Below, piece after piece: positions 6,305 to 15,289 of a DNA stretch of 64,000 nt; position 1 is the first letter of the stretch; every line of letters begins with the position of its first letter. The position numbers were made by a program, and so were the translations under genes. The notes beneath the pieces were generated by a model, which saw only the letters and a list, made by a program, of their open reading frames with translations, was not told the DNA's origin and searched no databases. The stretch is from the NCBI RefSeq assembly GCF_004125265.1, contig NZ_RDTE01000003.1, positions 2,976,001-3,040,000 on the forward strand. Reading direction: 5' to 3'. This stretch comes from Streptomyces lydicus. GTDB lineage: Bacteria; Actinomycetota; Actinomycetes; Streptomycetales; Streptomycetaceae.

Positions 6305-9300
6305 CTATCGGCCTTGTGGGGGAGGCCGGTCGGCGGTCTCGCCGAGCAGGATGCGTTCGAGTCCGGCGCGGCCGGGCAGCCGGGCGGGGCGGACCACCTC
6401 GCCGCTGCGGACGTAGAGGAAGGCGGCGCCGACGGCGGACGGCTCCAGGCCGTACCGCTCGGCCCAGGCGAGGCGGTAGACGGCCAGCTGGAGCGGGTCG
6501 GCGCTGTGGGCGCGGCCGGTCTTCCAGTCGACGATCTCGAAGCGGTCGCCGTCGGGGCCGGGCTCTTTGTAGACGGCGTCGATCCGGCCTCGGATGACCC
6601 GCCCCGCGAGGGTGAGCTGGAAGGGGGCTTCGACGCGGAAGGGGGTGCGGTGGGCGTAGGGAGTGCGGGCGAAGGCTTCCTTGAGGGCTTCGAGGTCGTG
6701 TTCGTCGACGATTGCGGCTTCCTCGCCCGCTTCGGCGCCGGGCAGCTCGTCGGGGCCGAGCAGGGGCAGTGTCAGCTCTTCGAAGCGGGACTCGACCCAG
6801 GCGTGGAAGCGGGTGCCCCGGCGGGTGCCGGGCTGCGGCGGGCGCGGCATGGGGCGGGCCAGTTCGCGGGCGAAGCCGTCGGGGTCGGCGGCGAGGCGGA
6901 GCAGCTGGGTGGCGCTGAGTGCGGAGGGCAGGGGGACGTCGCGGACGGTGGCGCGGGAGCGGCGCAGTTCGGCGGCGAGGGCGTCCAGATCGCGGTCCCA
7001 GGAGCCGACGGTGCGCCGCTCCTCGGGGAGGAGGGTGTGCGGCGCGGCGTCGCCGGGGTGGGGGGTGCCGGGGCCGGTGGGTGCCGTGAGGTCGGGCTCG
7101 GTGGAGCGCTGGGCGCCGATGCGGGCATGGAGCGGGGCCGCCGGGCCGGCCTCGGGGGTGTCCTGCGGCGGGGTGTTGTCGACGGGGCCGGCGGCCGGGT
7201 GGACGGAGGGCGGGGCGTCGTCGTCGGACGGGTGCTGGCGGGGCACGTCGTACGGCGGGGCGTCGTCGAGCGGACCGGGGCCGGCTTCGTCGAACGGGTC
7301 GGCCTCGTCGAACGGGTCGTCCGGCATGTCGTACCGCTCGGACTCGGGCCCGGCGAAGGGGTCGACCTCCGACCCGGCGAACGGGTCGGCGTCCGGCATG
7401 TCGTTGTCGTACGGCCCGGCTTCGGGCGCCTCGAACGGATCGGCGTCCCAGGGATCATCGGCCGGTGGCGGCGGCCAGTCGGGGTCGTGGGCGGACAGGG
7501 ACGGCGGGGCCGCGGCGAAGGCGGCGGTCTCCTCCCCCGTACGGCGCTCCAGATGGGCGCGGACCGTGGCCGCGGCGGCGCGGCGGCGGGCCGTGGCGGT
7601 GGGGTCGAGGGGCAGTGGCCAGGCCTGTTCCATGGCGGCCTCGGAGAGGGCGGGGTTCTCCTCGCCGTCCTCGGGGGCATCGGCCCAGTGCTCGATCTCG
7701 CCGTGTCCCGCCTCGCAGTGCTCGCGCAGCGCCTCCAGGAAGGCGGAGGGGCCGCGCGGCCGCTTCTGCTGGGGGCCCCACCAGTGACCGGAGCCGAGCA
7801 GCAGCGAGCGGGGGCGGGTGAAGGTGACGTAGCCGAGGCGGAGTTCTTCGGTCTCCTGGTGCTGCTTCATCGCCTCCTTGAAGGATTTCAGGCCGCGGGC
7901 GGTCCATTCCCCGACGTCGGGGAGGGTGGCGGCGTCGCCGCGCAGGGCGTGCGGGAGGACCTTGGACCGGCTGGTCCAGGACTCGCGGGCCTGTTCGCTG
8001 GGGAACTGCTTGGCGACCAGGCCGGGGACGGCGACCACATCCCATTCCAGGCCCTTGGACTTGTGGGCGGTCAGGACCTTGATGGTGTTGTCGCCGCCGG
8101 GAAGGGAGCTGTCCAGGCCCTTTTCGTGCTGGACGGCGGTGCGCAGGAAGCCCAGGAAGGCGAGCAGGGTGGCGTCACCGTCGAGGGATTCGCCGCCTTG
8201 TTTGGCCGCGAATCCGGCCGCGATGTCGAGGAAGGTGCCGAGTGTTTCGCGGCGGCGCGCGGCGAGGGCGTGCGGTGACGCGGAGAGCTCGACTTCCAGG
8301 CCGGTGGCGGCGAGCACCCGGTGGAGCACGTCCATGAGGGGGTCGCCGAGGGAGCGGCGCAGGTCGCGCAGTTCGGTGGCCAGGTAGGCGAAGCGCACCC
8401 GGGCCTCGGGGGAGAACGGGAGTCCGTCGTCGGGCCCTTCGGCCTCCAGGAAGGTGTCGAGGGCGTCGGCGAGCGAGATGGTCTCGGCCGGGTCGACGCC
8501 TTCGACGGCCTCGGCGAGGCGCTGTCCGGGGTCGTCGGAGGGGGCGGTGTGGTGGACGAGGGTGCGGGCGCGGCGGCCCAGGAGCGCCAGGTCGCGGGGG
8601 CCGATCCGCCAGCGCGGGCCGATGAGCAGGCGGACCAGGGCGGCGTTGGCCGTGGGGTCCTGGAGCACTTCGCAGACGGCGACGAGGTCGGCGATCTCGG
8701 GCAGGTGCAGCAGCCCGGAGAGGCCGACGACCTCCACGGGGAGGTCCCGGGCGACCAGTTCGCCCTGGATGCGGGCGAAATCCCCGGCGGTGCGGCACAG
8801 CACGGCGATCTCGCCGGGCGGGGTGCCGGTGCGGACGAGGTGGGCGAGGGAGTCGGCGAGCCAGCCGAGCTCTTCGGCGTGGGTCGGCAGCAGGGCGCAG
8901 CGGACGGTGCCGTCGCGCTCGGCGCCGGGGGCGGGGCGCAGCGCTTCGACGCCTTCGTGCATCCGGCGCAGTGGTGCGGCGAGGCCGTTGGCGAGGTCGA
9001 GGAGGCGGCCGCCGCTGCGGCGGTTCTCGCTGAGGGCGTAGCGGCGGGCGGGGGTGCCGTCCTGGAAGGGGAAGTGGACGGGGAAGTCGTCGAGGTTGGC
9101 CACGGAGGCACCGCGCCAGCCGTAGATGGCCTGGCAGGGGTCGCCGACGGCGGTGACGGCATGCCCGGTGACGGTGTCGCTGCCGGCACCGAAGAGGCCG
9201 GACAGCAGCAGCCGTTGGGCGACGGAGGTGTCCTGGTACTCGTCGAGCAGGACGACGCGGAATTCGTCGCGCAGGATCCGGCCGACTTCGGGGCGGGTGG

Positions 9301-10120
9301 TGGCGAGGGTGGCGCAGTGGGCGATCTGGTCGCCGAAGTCGAGGAGGTCGCGGCGGCGCTTCTCGGCCCGGTAGGCGGTCACGAGGTCGAGCAGTTCCAG
9401 GCGGCCGCGGGCGGTTTCGGGGGCTTTGCGCAGGTCGGCGTTGGTGAGTTTCACGTCGTCGAGGGCGGCCAGGAGCTCGGTGTCGTAGGTGCGGAGCGCG
9501 GCGGGGTCCACGAGGTGTTCGGCGAGCTCGGCGTCCAGGGCGAGCAGGTCCTCCACGAGGGAGGGCAGGGAGGTGGTGAGCGCGGGGTAGGGGCCGGGGG
9601 CGGCACGGAGCGTACGGGCGGCGAGCTGGAAGCGGGTGGCGTCGGCGAGGAGCCGGGCGCTGGGCTCCAGGCCGATGCGCAGGCCGTGGTCCTTGAGGAG
9701 CTGGCCGGCGAACGCGTGATAGGTGGAGATCCGCGGCTCTCCGGTGGGCTGATCGGCCAGCTGCCCGTCGGGCCGGCCGGTGGCGGCGCCGGCATCGGGC
9801 GGGGGCGCGTCGGGGTCGGTGACACCGGCGGCGAGGAGCGCGGCCCTGACGCGTTCGGCGAGCTCGCCGGCGGCCTTGTTCGTGAACGTCAGCCCGAGGA
9901 CCTGGTCGGGGGCGACCTGGCCGGTGCCGACCAGCCACACCACGCGCGCGGCCATCACCGTGGTCTTGCCGGAACCGGCTCCGGCCACGATGACCTGCGG
10001 GGCGGGCGGGGCGGTGATGCACTCCGTCTGCTCCGGCGTGAACGGGATGCCGAGAAGCTCCTTGAGCTGCTCGGGGTCGGTGAGGCGAGCTGACACAACG
10101 AAAACCGTAACGGGCACCAC
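6305..10120 (-). CDS. adnB: AdnB-type UvrD-like helicase/nuclease subunit
   Basis: A roughly 1271-aa protein with an N-terminal SF1A motor (VAGAGSGKTT near residue 48; LLDEYQDTS near 295; a C-terminal TAHKSKGLEW motif) and a C-terminal RecB-like PD-(D/E)XK nuclease (IVDWKTGRAHSADPLQLAVY near 1195). AdnAB is the actinobacterial RecBCD/AddAB counterpart that resects double-strand breaks; AdnB carries the leading motor. The frame stays open further upstream, but that part is basic and repeat-derived. The GTG at 10120-10118 follows AGGGGA by 6 nt and is the most plausible start. Between motor and nuclease, about residues 880-975, is an acidic low-complexity linker with repeated DPF motifs. Confidence 0.9.
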   Translation of the reverse strand: MVPVTVFVVSARLTDPEQLKELLGIPFTPEQTECITAPPAPQVIVAGAGSGKTTVMAARVVWLVGTGQVAPDQVLGLTFTNKAAGELAERVRAALLAAGVTDPDAPPPDAGAATGRPDGQLADQPTGEPRISTYHAFAGQLLKDHGLRIGLEPSARLLADATRFQLAARTLRAAPGPYPALTTSLPSLVEDLLALDAELAEHLVDPAALRTYDTELLAALDDVKLTNADLRKAPETARGRLELLDLVTAYRAEKRRRDLLDFGDQIAHCATLATTRPEVGRILRDEFRVVLLDEYQDTSVAQRLLLSGLFGAGSDTVTGHAVTAVGDPCQAIYGWRGASVANLDDFPVHFPFQDGTPARRYALSENRRSGGRLLDLANGLAAPLRRMHEGVEALRPAPGAERDGTVRCALLPTHAEELGWLADSLAHLVRTGTPPGEIAVLCRTAGDFARIQGELVARDLPVEVVGLSGLLHLPEIADLVAVCEVLQDPTANAALVRLLIGPRWRIGPRDLALLGRRARTLVHHTAPSDDPGQRLAEAVEGVDPAETISLADALDTFLEAEGPDDGLPFSPEARVRFAYLATELRDLRRSLGDPLMDVLHRVLAATGLEVELSASPHALAARRRETLGTFLDIAAGFAAKQGGESLDGDATLLAFLGFLRTAVQHEKGLDSSLPGGDNTIKVLTAHKSKGLEWDVVAVPGLVAKQFPSEQARESWTSRSKVLPHALRGDAATLPDVGEWTARGLKSFKEAMKQHQETEELRLGYVTFTRPRSLLLGSGHWWGPQQKRPRGPSAFLEALREHCEAGHGEIEHWADAPEDGEENPALSEAAMEQAWPLPLDPTATARRRAAAATVRAHLERRTGEETAAFAAAPPSLSAHDPDWPPPPADDPWDADPFEAPEAGPYDNDMPDADPFAGSEVDPFAGPESERYDMPDDPFDEADPFDEAGPGPLDDAPPYDVPRQHPSDDDAPPSVHPAAGPVDNTPPQDTPEAGPAAPLHARIGAQRSTEPDLTAPTGPGTPHPGDAAPHTLLPEERRTVGSWDRDLDALAAELRRSRATVRDVPLPSALSATQLLRLAADPDGFARELARPMPRPPQPGTRRGTRFHAWVESRFEELTLPLLGPDELPGAEAGEEAAIVDEHDLEALKEAFARTPYAHRTPFRVEAPFQLTLAGRVIRGRIDAVYKEPGPDGDRFEIVDWKTGRAHSADPLQLAVYRLAWAERYGLEPSAVGAAFLYVRSGEVVRPARLPGRAGLERILLGETADRPPPQGR

Positions 10121-10583
10121 TGACAATCCCCTGCGGTGGGCTTGCTTCCCACGTTGCCGGCTGTCCCGCCGTGGGGGTTTGCCGCCGTGGCGCCTGGCGG
10201 CGGGCCGGGTCCGCTGCGCGGGGCTGTGGGTGCGGTGACGGACCTCCGGGGCAGGGTGTCTGGACTGCTTCGCTTTACGCTCCGCTGCGCTCCGCCTTTG
10301 CTCTTTCTCGGAGCCTTCGGAAGCAAAGCCCACACACCAGGCCCCTCCGGCCCGTCCCCTCCCGTGGGGGGAGAGGTGAAGGACAGTGGGGGTGCACGTA
10401 AATGATCACGCGCACCCCCACCCACGTTCTTCCACCCGCTCACGGGAGGGGCCGCGCCGCAGGACGAAGTCCGGAGGAGCGGCACCGCACCCGACAACCC
10501 ACGCCCGCCGCAGGCGGAACGGCGAGAAGCCCCACGGCGGGACGGCCGACAACGTGGGAAACAAGGCAAGCGCAGCGGACCCC
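10121..10583. repeat. Nested inverted-repeat block between adnA and adnB
   Basis: This 463-bp gap holds no gene. Outer arms 10146-10178 and 10532-10564 match as an imperfect inverted repeat of about 33 bp, sharing TTCCCACGTTG and GTCCCGCCGTGGGG, with weaker similarity running further inward. Inside lie a perfect 11-bp pair (10356-10366 with 10441-10451) and a perfect 10-bp hairpin (10386-10395 with 10412-10421). The whole block could fold back on itself. It resembles a non-autonomous repeat element inserted into the operon, or an internal attenuator. Confidence 0.65.
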
Positions 10584-13500
10584 TCACTCCACGACATGCC
10601 GCCCCTCCGGCTGCGCGCTGCACGACGCGCGGAACGTGCAGTGGGTGCAGTGCGTGCCGGTGGTCGGTGTGAACCGCTCCTCCAGTACGCGGCCCGCCGC
10701 GGTGGCGAGCAGTTCGCCGATCCACTCCCCGCCGGCCTCCGCGCTGCCCGCCGCACCGGCCTCCGGACCGGCCTCCGGGGAGCCTCCCCCCTCCAGCGGC
10801 TGCTGTGCCTGGACGGCGGGCAGCGCGTCGCCGCCTTCCTTCTGGGCCGCGCCCAGCCGCAGGTGCACCAGTTCCGCGCCGCCCAGCCGCGGTGTGCGGC
10901 CGTCGAAGGCGTCGTCGACGGCGCCCTCGCGCACCGCGAGCTGGTAGACGGCGAGCTGGGGGTGGCGGGCGACCTCGGGGCCGGTCGGTTTCTGTTTGCC
11001 GGTCTTGAAGTCGACGACGTACGCGCGGCCCTGCGCGTCCCGGGAGACGTGGTCCATGCTGCCGCGGATGCGGACCTCGTAGGCGCCGGCCCGCAGGGTG
11101 AGGTCGAAGCCGTGCTCGGTGGCGGCAGTCTCCCGGCCATGGGTCTCGCGTTCCATGACGTGCCAGCGCAGGAAGCGCTCCAGGGCGGCGCGGGCGGACT
11201 CCTTCTCCTGGCGTGACTTCCAGGGGGCGTCGAAGGCGAGGGAGTCCCATACGGAGTCCAGGCGCTCCATCAGCACGGACAGGTCGGCGGGGGTACGGCC
11301 GGAGGCGACCTCGTCGGCGAGTACGTGCACCACGTTGCCGAAGCCCTGGGCGGCGGTGGCGGGGGTGTCCGCCTTGACCTCGCGGCCCAGGAACCACTGG
11401 AGGGAGCAGGTGTTGGCGAGCTGGTCGAGAGCGCTGCCGGAGAGGACGACGGGACGGTCCCGGTCGCGGAGTGGGACCGTGCTGTGGGTGGGTTCGTACA
11501 GGCCCCACCAGTTGTCGGGGTGCGCGGCCGGTACCAGGGGGTGCTGATCGTCGTCGTGCAGGGCGGCGAGTTTCGCGAGGCGCTGGGCGGCGGCCTCGCG
11601 CAGCGCGGGGGTGGCGTCCGGGTCGACGGTGGTGGCGCGCAGTTCGGCGACGAGCGCGGCCACCGAAAGGGGGCGCCGGGGGCGGCCGGTGACGTCCTGG
11701 GGGGTGACGCCCAGTTCGGTCAGGAAACGGGAGGGCTGGTCACCGTCGTCGGCTGCGGCCTTCACCGCGGTGACGACCAGGCGTTCGCGGGCGCGGGTGG
11801 CGGCGACGTAGAACAGCCGGCGTTCCTCGGCGAGCAGCGCGCCCGGGGTGAGCGGTTCGGCCAGGCCGTCGCGGCCGATCCGGTCGGCTTCCAGGAGCGA
11901 ACCGCGGCGGCGCAGGTCGGGCCAGAGGCCTTCCTGCACTCCGGCGACGACGACGAGCCGCCATTCCAGGCCCTTGGCGCGGTGCGCGGTCATCAGGCGT
12001 ACGGCGTCGGGGCGCACCGCTCGCCGGGTGAGGGTGTCGGCGGCGATGTCCTGGGCGTCGAGTTCTTCCAGGAAGTTGAGTGCACCGCGGCCGCCGGTGC
12101 GCTCCTCGGCGCGGGCGGCGGTCTCGAAGAGGGCGACGACGGCGTCCAGGTCCCGGTCGGCGTTGCGCCCGGCGGCGGCGCCGCGGTGGGCGGCCCGCTC
12201 CAGGCGCTGCGGCCAGGGGGTGCCGTTCCACAGCTCCCACAGTGCCTGTTCGGCGGTGCCGCCGCCGGCCAGCAGTTCGCGGGCCTTGCGCAGCAGCAGC
12301 CCGAGCCGCTGGGCGCCGCGGGCGTAGGCGGGGTCGTGTGCCACCAGGCGCTGCGGTTCGGCGAGCGCCCGGGCGATCAGCTCGTCGGAGGGCCGCGGCA
12401 GGGCCTGCCCGGCGGCCCGTTCCTCCTCGCGCAGGGCGCGGCCCAGCCGTCGGAGGTCGGCGGAGTCCATGCCGCCCAGAGGGGAGGTCAGCAGGTCGAG
12501 GGCGGTTTCGGCATCGAGGGCGGGGCGGGCGGTGTCGTCGGGAGCGTCGGGAGCGGCCTCGACGGACGGGGCGTCTCCGGGGGCGGCCGTACCGGAGGGG
12601 ATGTCTCCGGGGACGGCCTCACCGACGGCGCCCGCGACGGATCCCGTTTCGCCGGGACCGCCGGGACCACCAGGACCACCAGGACCGCCGGGACCACCAG
12701 GACCACCAGGACCGCCGGGACCGCCGGGACCGCCAGGACCACCAGGATCGCCGGGATCGCCGGGATCGCCGGGACCGCCGGGATCGCCACGACCGCCCGG
12801 ACCTGCCCCGTCCATCCCGGCCTCGCCCGAACCCGCCCCCTGCGCCCCGTCCCCGCCCGACCCGGCCCACGCCGGACCCTGCCCCAGCGCAGCCCGCGCC
12901 GCCGCCCGTAGCGCCGTCAGCAGAGGAGCGACCGCGGGTTCGTGGCGCAGCGGCAGATCGTCGCCGTCGATGTCCAGGGGTACCCCGGCCGAGGTGAGCG
13001 CACGGCGTACCGCCGGGAGCGAGCGCCCCCCGGCGCGTACCAGGACGGCCATCTCGCGCCAGGGCACGCCGTCTTCCAGGTGGGCGCGGCGAAGGATGTC
13101 GGCGATGTTGTCGAGTTCGCCGCCGGGTGTCGGGTACGTGTACACCTCGACGCGGCCGCCGTCCCGTACGGGCACCGGTTCTCGGTGGGCGCGTACCGTC
13201 CGGGCCGGCAGGCGGGTGAGCGGCATCCGGCGGGTCAGCAGCCGGGTGGCCGCGAGCAGGGTGGCGCCGGAGCGACGGGAGGTGCCGAGCACGGCCACCG
13301 GGGCGGGGGTGCCGTCCCCGCGGCGGAAGGTCTCGGGGAATTCGAGGATGCCGCCCACGTCGGCGCCCCGGAAGGCGTAGATCGACTGGTCGGGGTCGCC
13401 GAAGGCGACGAGCGTGCGCCCCGGGGAGCCCGGCGCCCCCGTCGCTCCGTGGTTGCCGGCGAGCGCGCGCAGCAGCCGTACCTGGGCGACGTCGGTGTCC

Positions 13501-14375
13501 TGGTACTCGTCGACGTAGACCGCATCATAGGAGGCGGCCAGGTGCGCCGCGACATCGGTGCGTTCGGCGAGCAGCACCGCGCGGTGCACCAGCTCGGCGT
13601 AGTCCAGTACGCCCTGGGCGTCCAGCACGTCGAGGTATTCGGCGAGGAAGCCGGCTGCGGCGCTCCAGTCGGGGCGGCCGGTGCGCCGGGCGAAGGCGCC
13701 CAGGGCATCCGGGCCCAGGCCCAGTTCGCGGCTGCGGGCGAGCACCGCACGGACCTCGTCGGCGAAGCCGCGGGTGGTCAGGCAGGCCCGCAGCTCGTCC
13801 GGCCAGCGCACCGCCGCACGGCCGGCGCCGGCCAGTTCCGCCTGCCCGGCCAGGAGCTCGCGGACGACGAGATCCTGCTCGGGTCCGGACAGCAGCCGCA
13901 CCGGGTCGGCGAAGAGGTCGGCGTCCTGGTGGGCGCGGACCAGGGCGTAGCAGAAGGAGTGGAAGGTCGTCGCCTGCGGGATGCCCGCCCGTGGTCCGCC
14001 GCCCGCCGGGCCGCGCGGCCCTTCGGACTGTCCCTCCAGGTCGGCCAGGCGGGCCGCGAGCCGGTCGCGGAGTTCGACGGCGGCCTTGCGGCTGAAGGTC
14101 AGCACGAGGATCCGCTCGGGGTCGCCGCCGGCCCGCACCCGGCGGGCCACCGACTCCACCAGGGTCGTGGTCTTGCCGGTGCCCGGTCCGGCCAGTACCA
14201 GCAGCGGCCCGTGCCGGTGGTCAACCACGGCGCGCTGGGCTGCGTCCAACGCAGGAGGAGTCACCCGCCCCGGCGGGGTGCGCACCAGCCGGTACGTGCC
14301 TGCGGCCCCCCGCGGCGCCACCCGGTGGGGCTGCGCCGGCGGGGTGGCCGGGAAGGCCGAGAAGGAGGAACTCAC
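10584..14375 (-). CDS. adnA: AdnA-type UvrD-like helicase/nuclease subunit
   Basis: A 1263-aa partner of AdnB: SF1A motor with LAGPGTGKTTT near residue 60 and VDEYQDTD near 288, then a PD-(D/E)XK nuclease (VVDFKTGKQKPTG near 1121). Cysteines flank the nuclease: one in NTCSLQWF near 985, and three in HCTHCTFRASC at the end. This is the pattern of an AddB/AdnA-type [4Fe-4S] staple. GTG start at 14375. A Gly-X-Y (collagen-like) tract of about 16 triplets, mostly GGP and GDP, interrupts the motor region near residues 528-575. It is encoded by 9-bp repeats at about 12655-12800 and lies within a longer Gly/Ala/Pro-rich insertion. In mycobacteria adnA and adnB abut; here they are separated. Confidence 0.9.
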   Translation of the reverse strand: MSSSFSAFPATPPAQPHRVAPRGAAGTYRLVRTPPGRVTPPALDAAQRAVVDHRHGPLLVLAGPGTGKTTTLVESVARRVRAGGDPERILVLTFSRKAAVELRDRLAARLADLEGQSEGPRGPAGGGPRAGIPQATTFHSFCYALVRAHQDADLFADPVRLLSGPEQDLVVRELLAGQAELAGAGRAAVRWPDELRACLTTRGFADEVRAVLARSRELGLGPDALGAFARRTGRPDWSAAAGFLAEYLDVLDAQGVLDYAELVHRAVLLAERTDVAAHLAASYDAVYVDEYQDTDVAQVRLLRALAGNHGATGAPGSPGRTLVAFGDPDQSIYAFRGADVGGILEFPETFRRGDGTPAPVAVLGTSRRSGATLLAATRLLTRRMPLTRLPARTVRAHREPVPVRDGGRVEVYTYPTPGGELDNIADILRRAHLEDGVPWREMAVLVRAGGRSLPAVRRALTSAGVPLDIDGDDLPLRHEPAVAPLLTALRAAARAALGQGPAWAGSGGDGAQGAGSGEAGMDGAGPGGRGDPGGPGDPGDPGDPGGPGGPGGPGGPGGPGGPGGPGGPGGPGGPGETGSVAGAVGEAVPGDIPSGTAAPGDAPSVEAAPDAPDDTARPALDAETALDLLTSPLGGMDSADLRRLGRALREEERAAGQALPRPSDELIARALAEPQRLVAHDPAYARGAQRLGLLLRKARELLAGGGTAEQALWELWNGTPWPQRLERAAHRGAAAGRNADRDLDAVVALFETAARAEERTGGRGALNFLEELDAQDIAADTLTRRAVRPDAVRLMTAHRAKGLEWRLVVVAGVQEGLWPDLRRRGSLLEADRIGRDGLAEPLTPGALLAEERRLFYVAATRARERLVVTAVKAAADDGDQPSRFLTELGVTPQDVTGRPRRPLSVAALVAELRATTVDPDATPALREAAAQRLAKLAALHDDDQHPLVPAAHPDNWWGLYEPTHSTVPLRDRDRPVVLSGSALDQLANTCSLQWFLGREVKADTPATAAQGFGNVVHVLADEVASGRTPADLSVLMERLDSVWDSLAFDAPWKSRQEKESARAALERFLRWHVMERETHGRETAATEHGFDLTLRAGAYEVRIRGSMDHVSRDAQGRAYVVDFKTGKQKPTGPEVARHPQLAVYQLAVREGAVDDAFDGRTPRLGGAELVHLRLGAAQKEGGDALPAVQAQQPLEGGGSPEAGPEAGAAGSAEAGGEWIGELLATAAGRVLEERFTPTTGTHCTHCTFRASCSAQPEGRHVVE

Positions 14376-14572
14376 GTGGATTCGCCGGTCCTGAGGAGGT
14401 GCTGGTCGTGGTGCGTGCGTGGTGCGCGGCGCCGCGGGCCGCCGGTCAGGGGTGGTCCGGCTGCACGGCGCGTGGCGGAGCCGTCGTCGTGACGGCAGTG
14501 CCCGACGCTACGCCAGGTCGCGCCCGGGCGGCCGCAGTGCCTCCCACGGCCCGTCGCGCGATGCCGCCGGCG

Positions 14573-15103
14573 CTACGGAGCCGCGTCCGCGCCGCCCTCC
14601 GCCTCGTCCTTGGCGCCGCCGTCCTGGCGCCCGTCCCAGCGGGCCCGCCGCATGTCGAGCCGCGGTATGTGGTCCTCGGCGGCGCGCGGTGCCGTACGCA
14701 GGGGGGTGCCCTCGTCGCGGTAGTGCCCCAGGGCGCGCAGTTCACTGCCGGGCAGCAGCCGGCCGTCCGCGCGCACCACCCGCCACCAGGGCACGGCGCC
14801 GCCGTAGAGGGCCATCACCCGCCCCACCTGCCGCGGGCCGCCCACCCGTCGCCCGCCACCGCCCTTCGCCGGAAGCCCTTCGGGCTGCTCCTCGCCCTGC
14901 AACCACTCCGCGACATCGCCGTACGTCATCACCCGGCCCGCCGGGATCAGCTCGGCAACGGCCAGGACCCGTTCCGCGTACTCCGGAAGGTCAGGACACG
15001 CCGGACCTCCCGGGCCTCCCGCCCTTTCCGGCCCTTCCGGCTCTTCCGGTCCTTCCGGTTCTGCGGGGAATTCACCCGCCGCCTCATCTCCGGTCCCACT
15101 CAT
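14573..15103 (-). CDS. Alkyltransferase-like (ATL) DNA repair protein
   Basis: A 176-aa protein with the DNA-binding fold of O6-alkylguanine-DNA alkyltransferase (IPAGRVMTYGDVAEWL near residues 53-68, GRVMALYGG near 94-102). The acceptor motif PCHRV is replaced by PWWRV at 105-109, so the catalytic cysteine is a tryptophan. ATL proteins bind alkylated guanines and hand them to nucleotide excision repair instead of repairing them directly. The first 40 residues are a Pro/Glu/Gly-rich tail. The start at 15103 is 8 nt after AGGA; an ATG 9 nt upstream is an alternative. It lies upstream of adnA on the same strand. Confidence 0.85.
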   Translation of the reverse strand: MSGTGDEAAGEFPAEPEGPEEPEGPERAGGPGGPACPDLPEYAERVLAVAELIPAGRVMTYGDVAEWLQGEEQPEGLPAKGGGGRRVGGPRQVGRVMALYGGAVPWWRVVRADGRLLPGSELRALGHYRDEGTPLRTAPRAAEDHIPRLDMRRARWDGRQDGGAKDEAEGGADAAP

Positions 15104-15289
15104 TCGGTCCATCCTGCCGCACGGCACCGACAATGGGAGGGGACACACGGTCCGGCGCCTTCGGGAGGTCGGCGGCACGGCGCGTCCGCCCCGGTAAGGG
15201 GAGGGCGTCCCGCTTCCCGCACCCCCGAAATGCACCCTGATGCCCCCCTCCACCGGTCGGCCGTGCCACCATCTTCCGGATGGTGACTG

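Noticed and set aside
6110-10093. Long plus-strand frames opposite adnB
   Set aside because: Glycine- and valine-rich antisense translation; AdnB motifs on the minus strand are intact.
12655-12800. CRISPR or satellite array
   Set aside because: The 9-bp periodicity keeps the adnA reading frame and encodes Gly-X-Pro triplets; no spacers.
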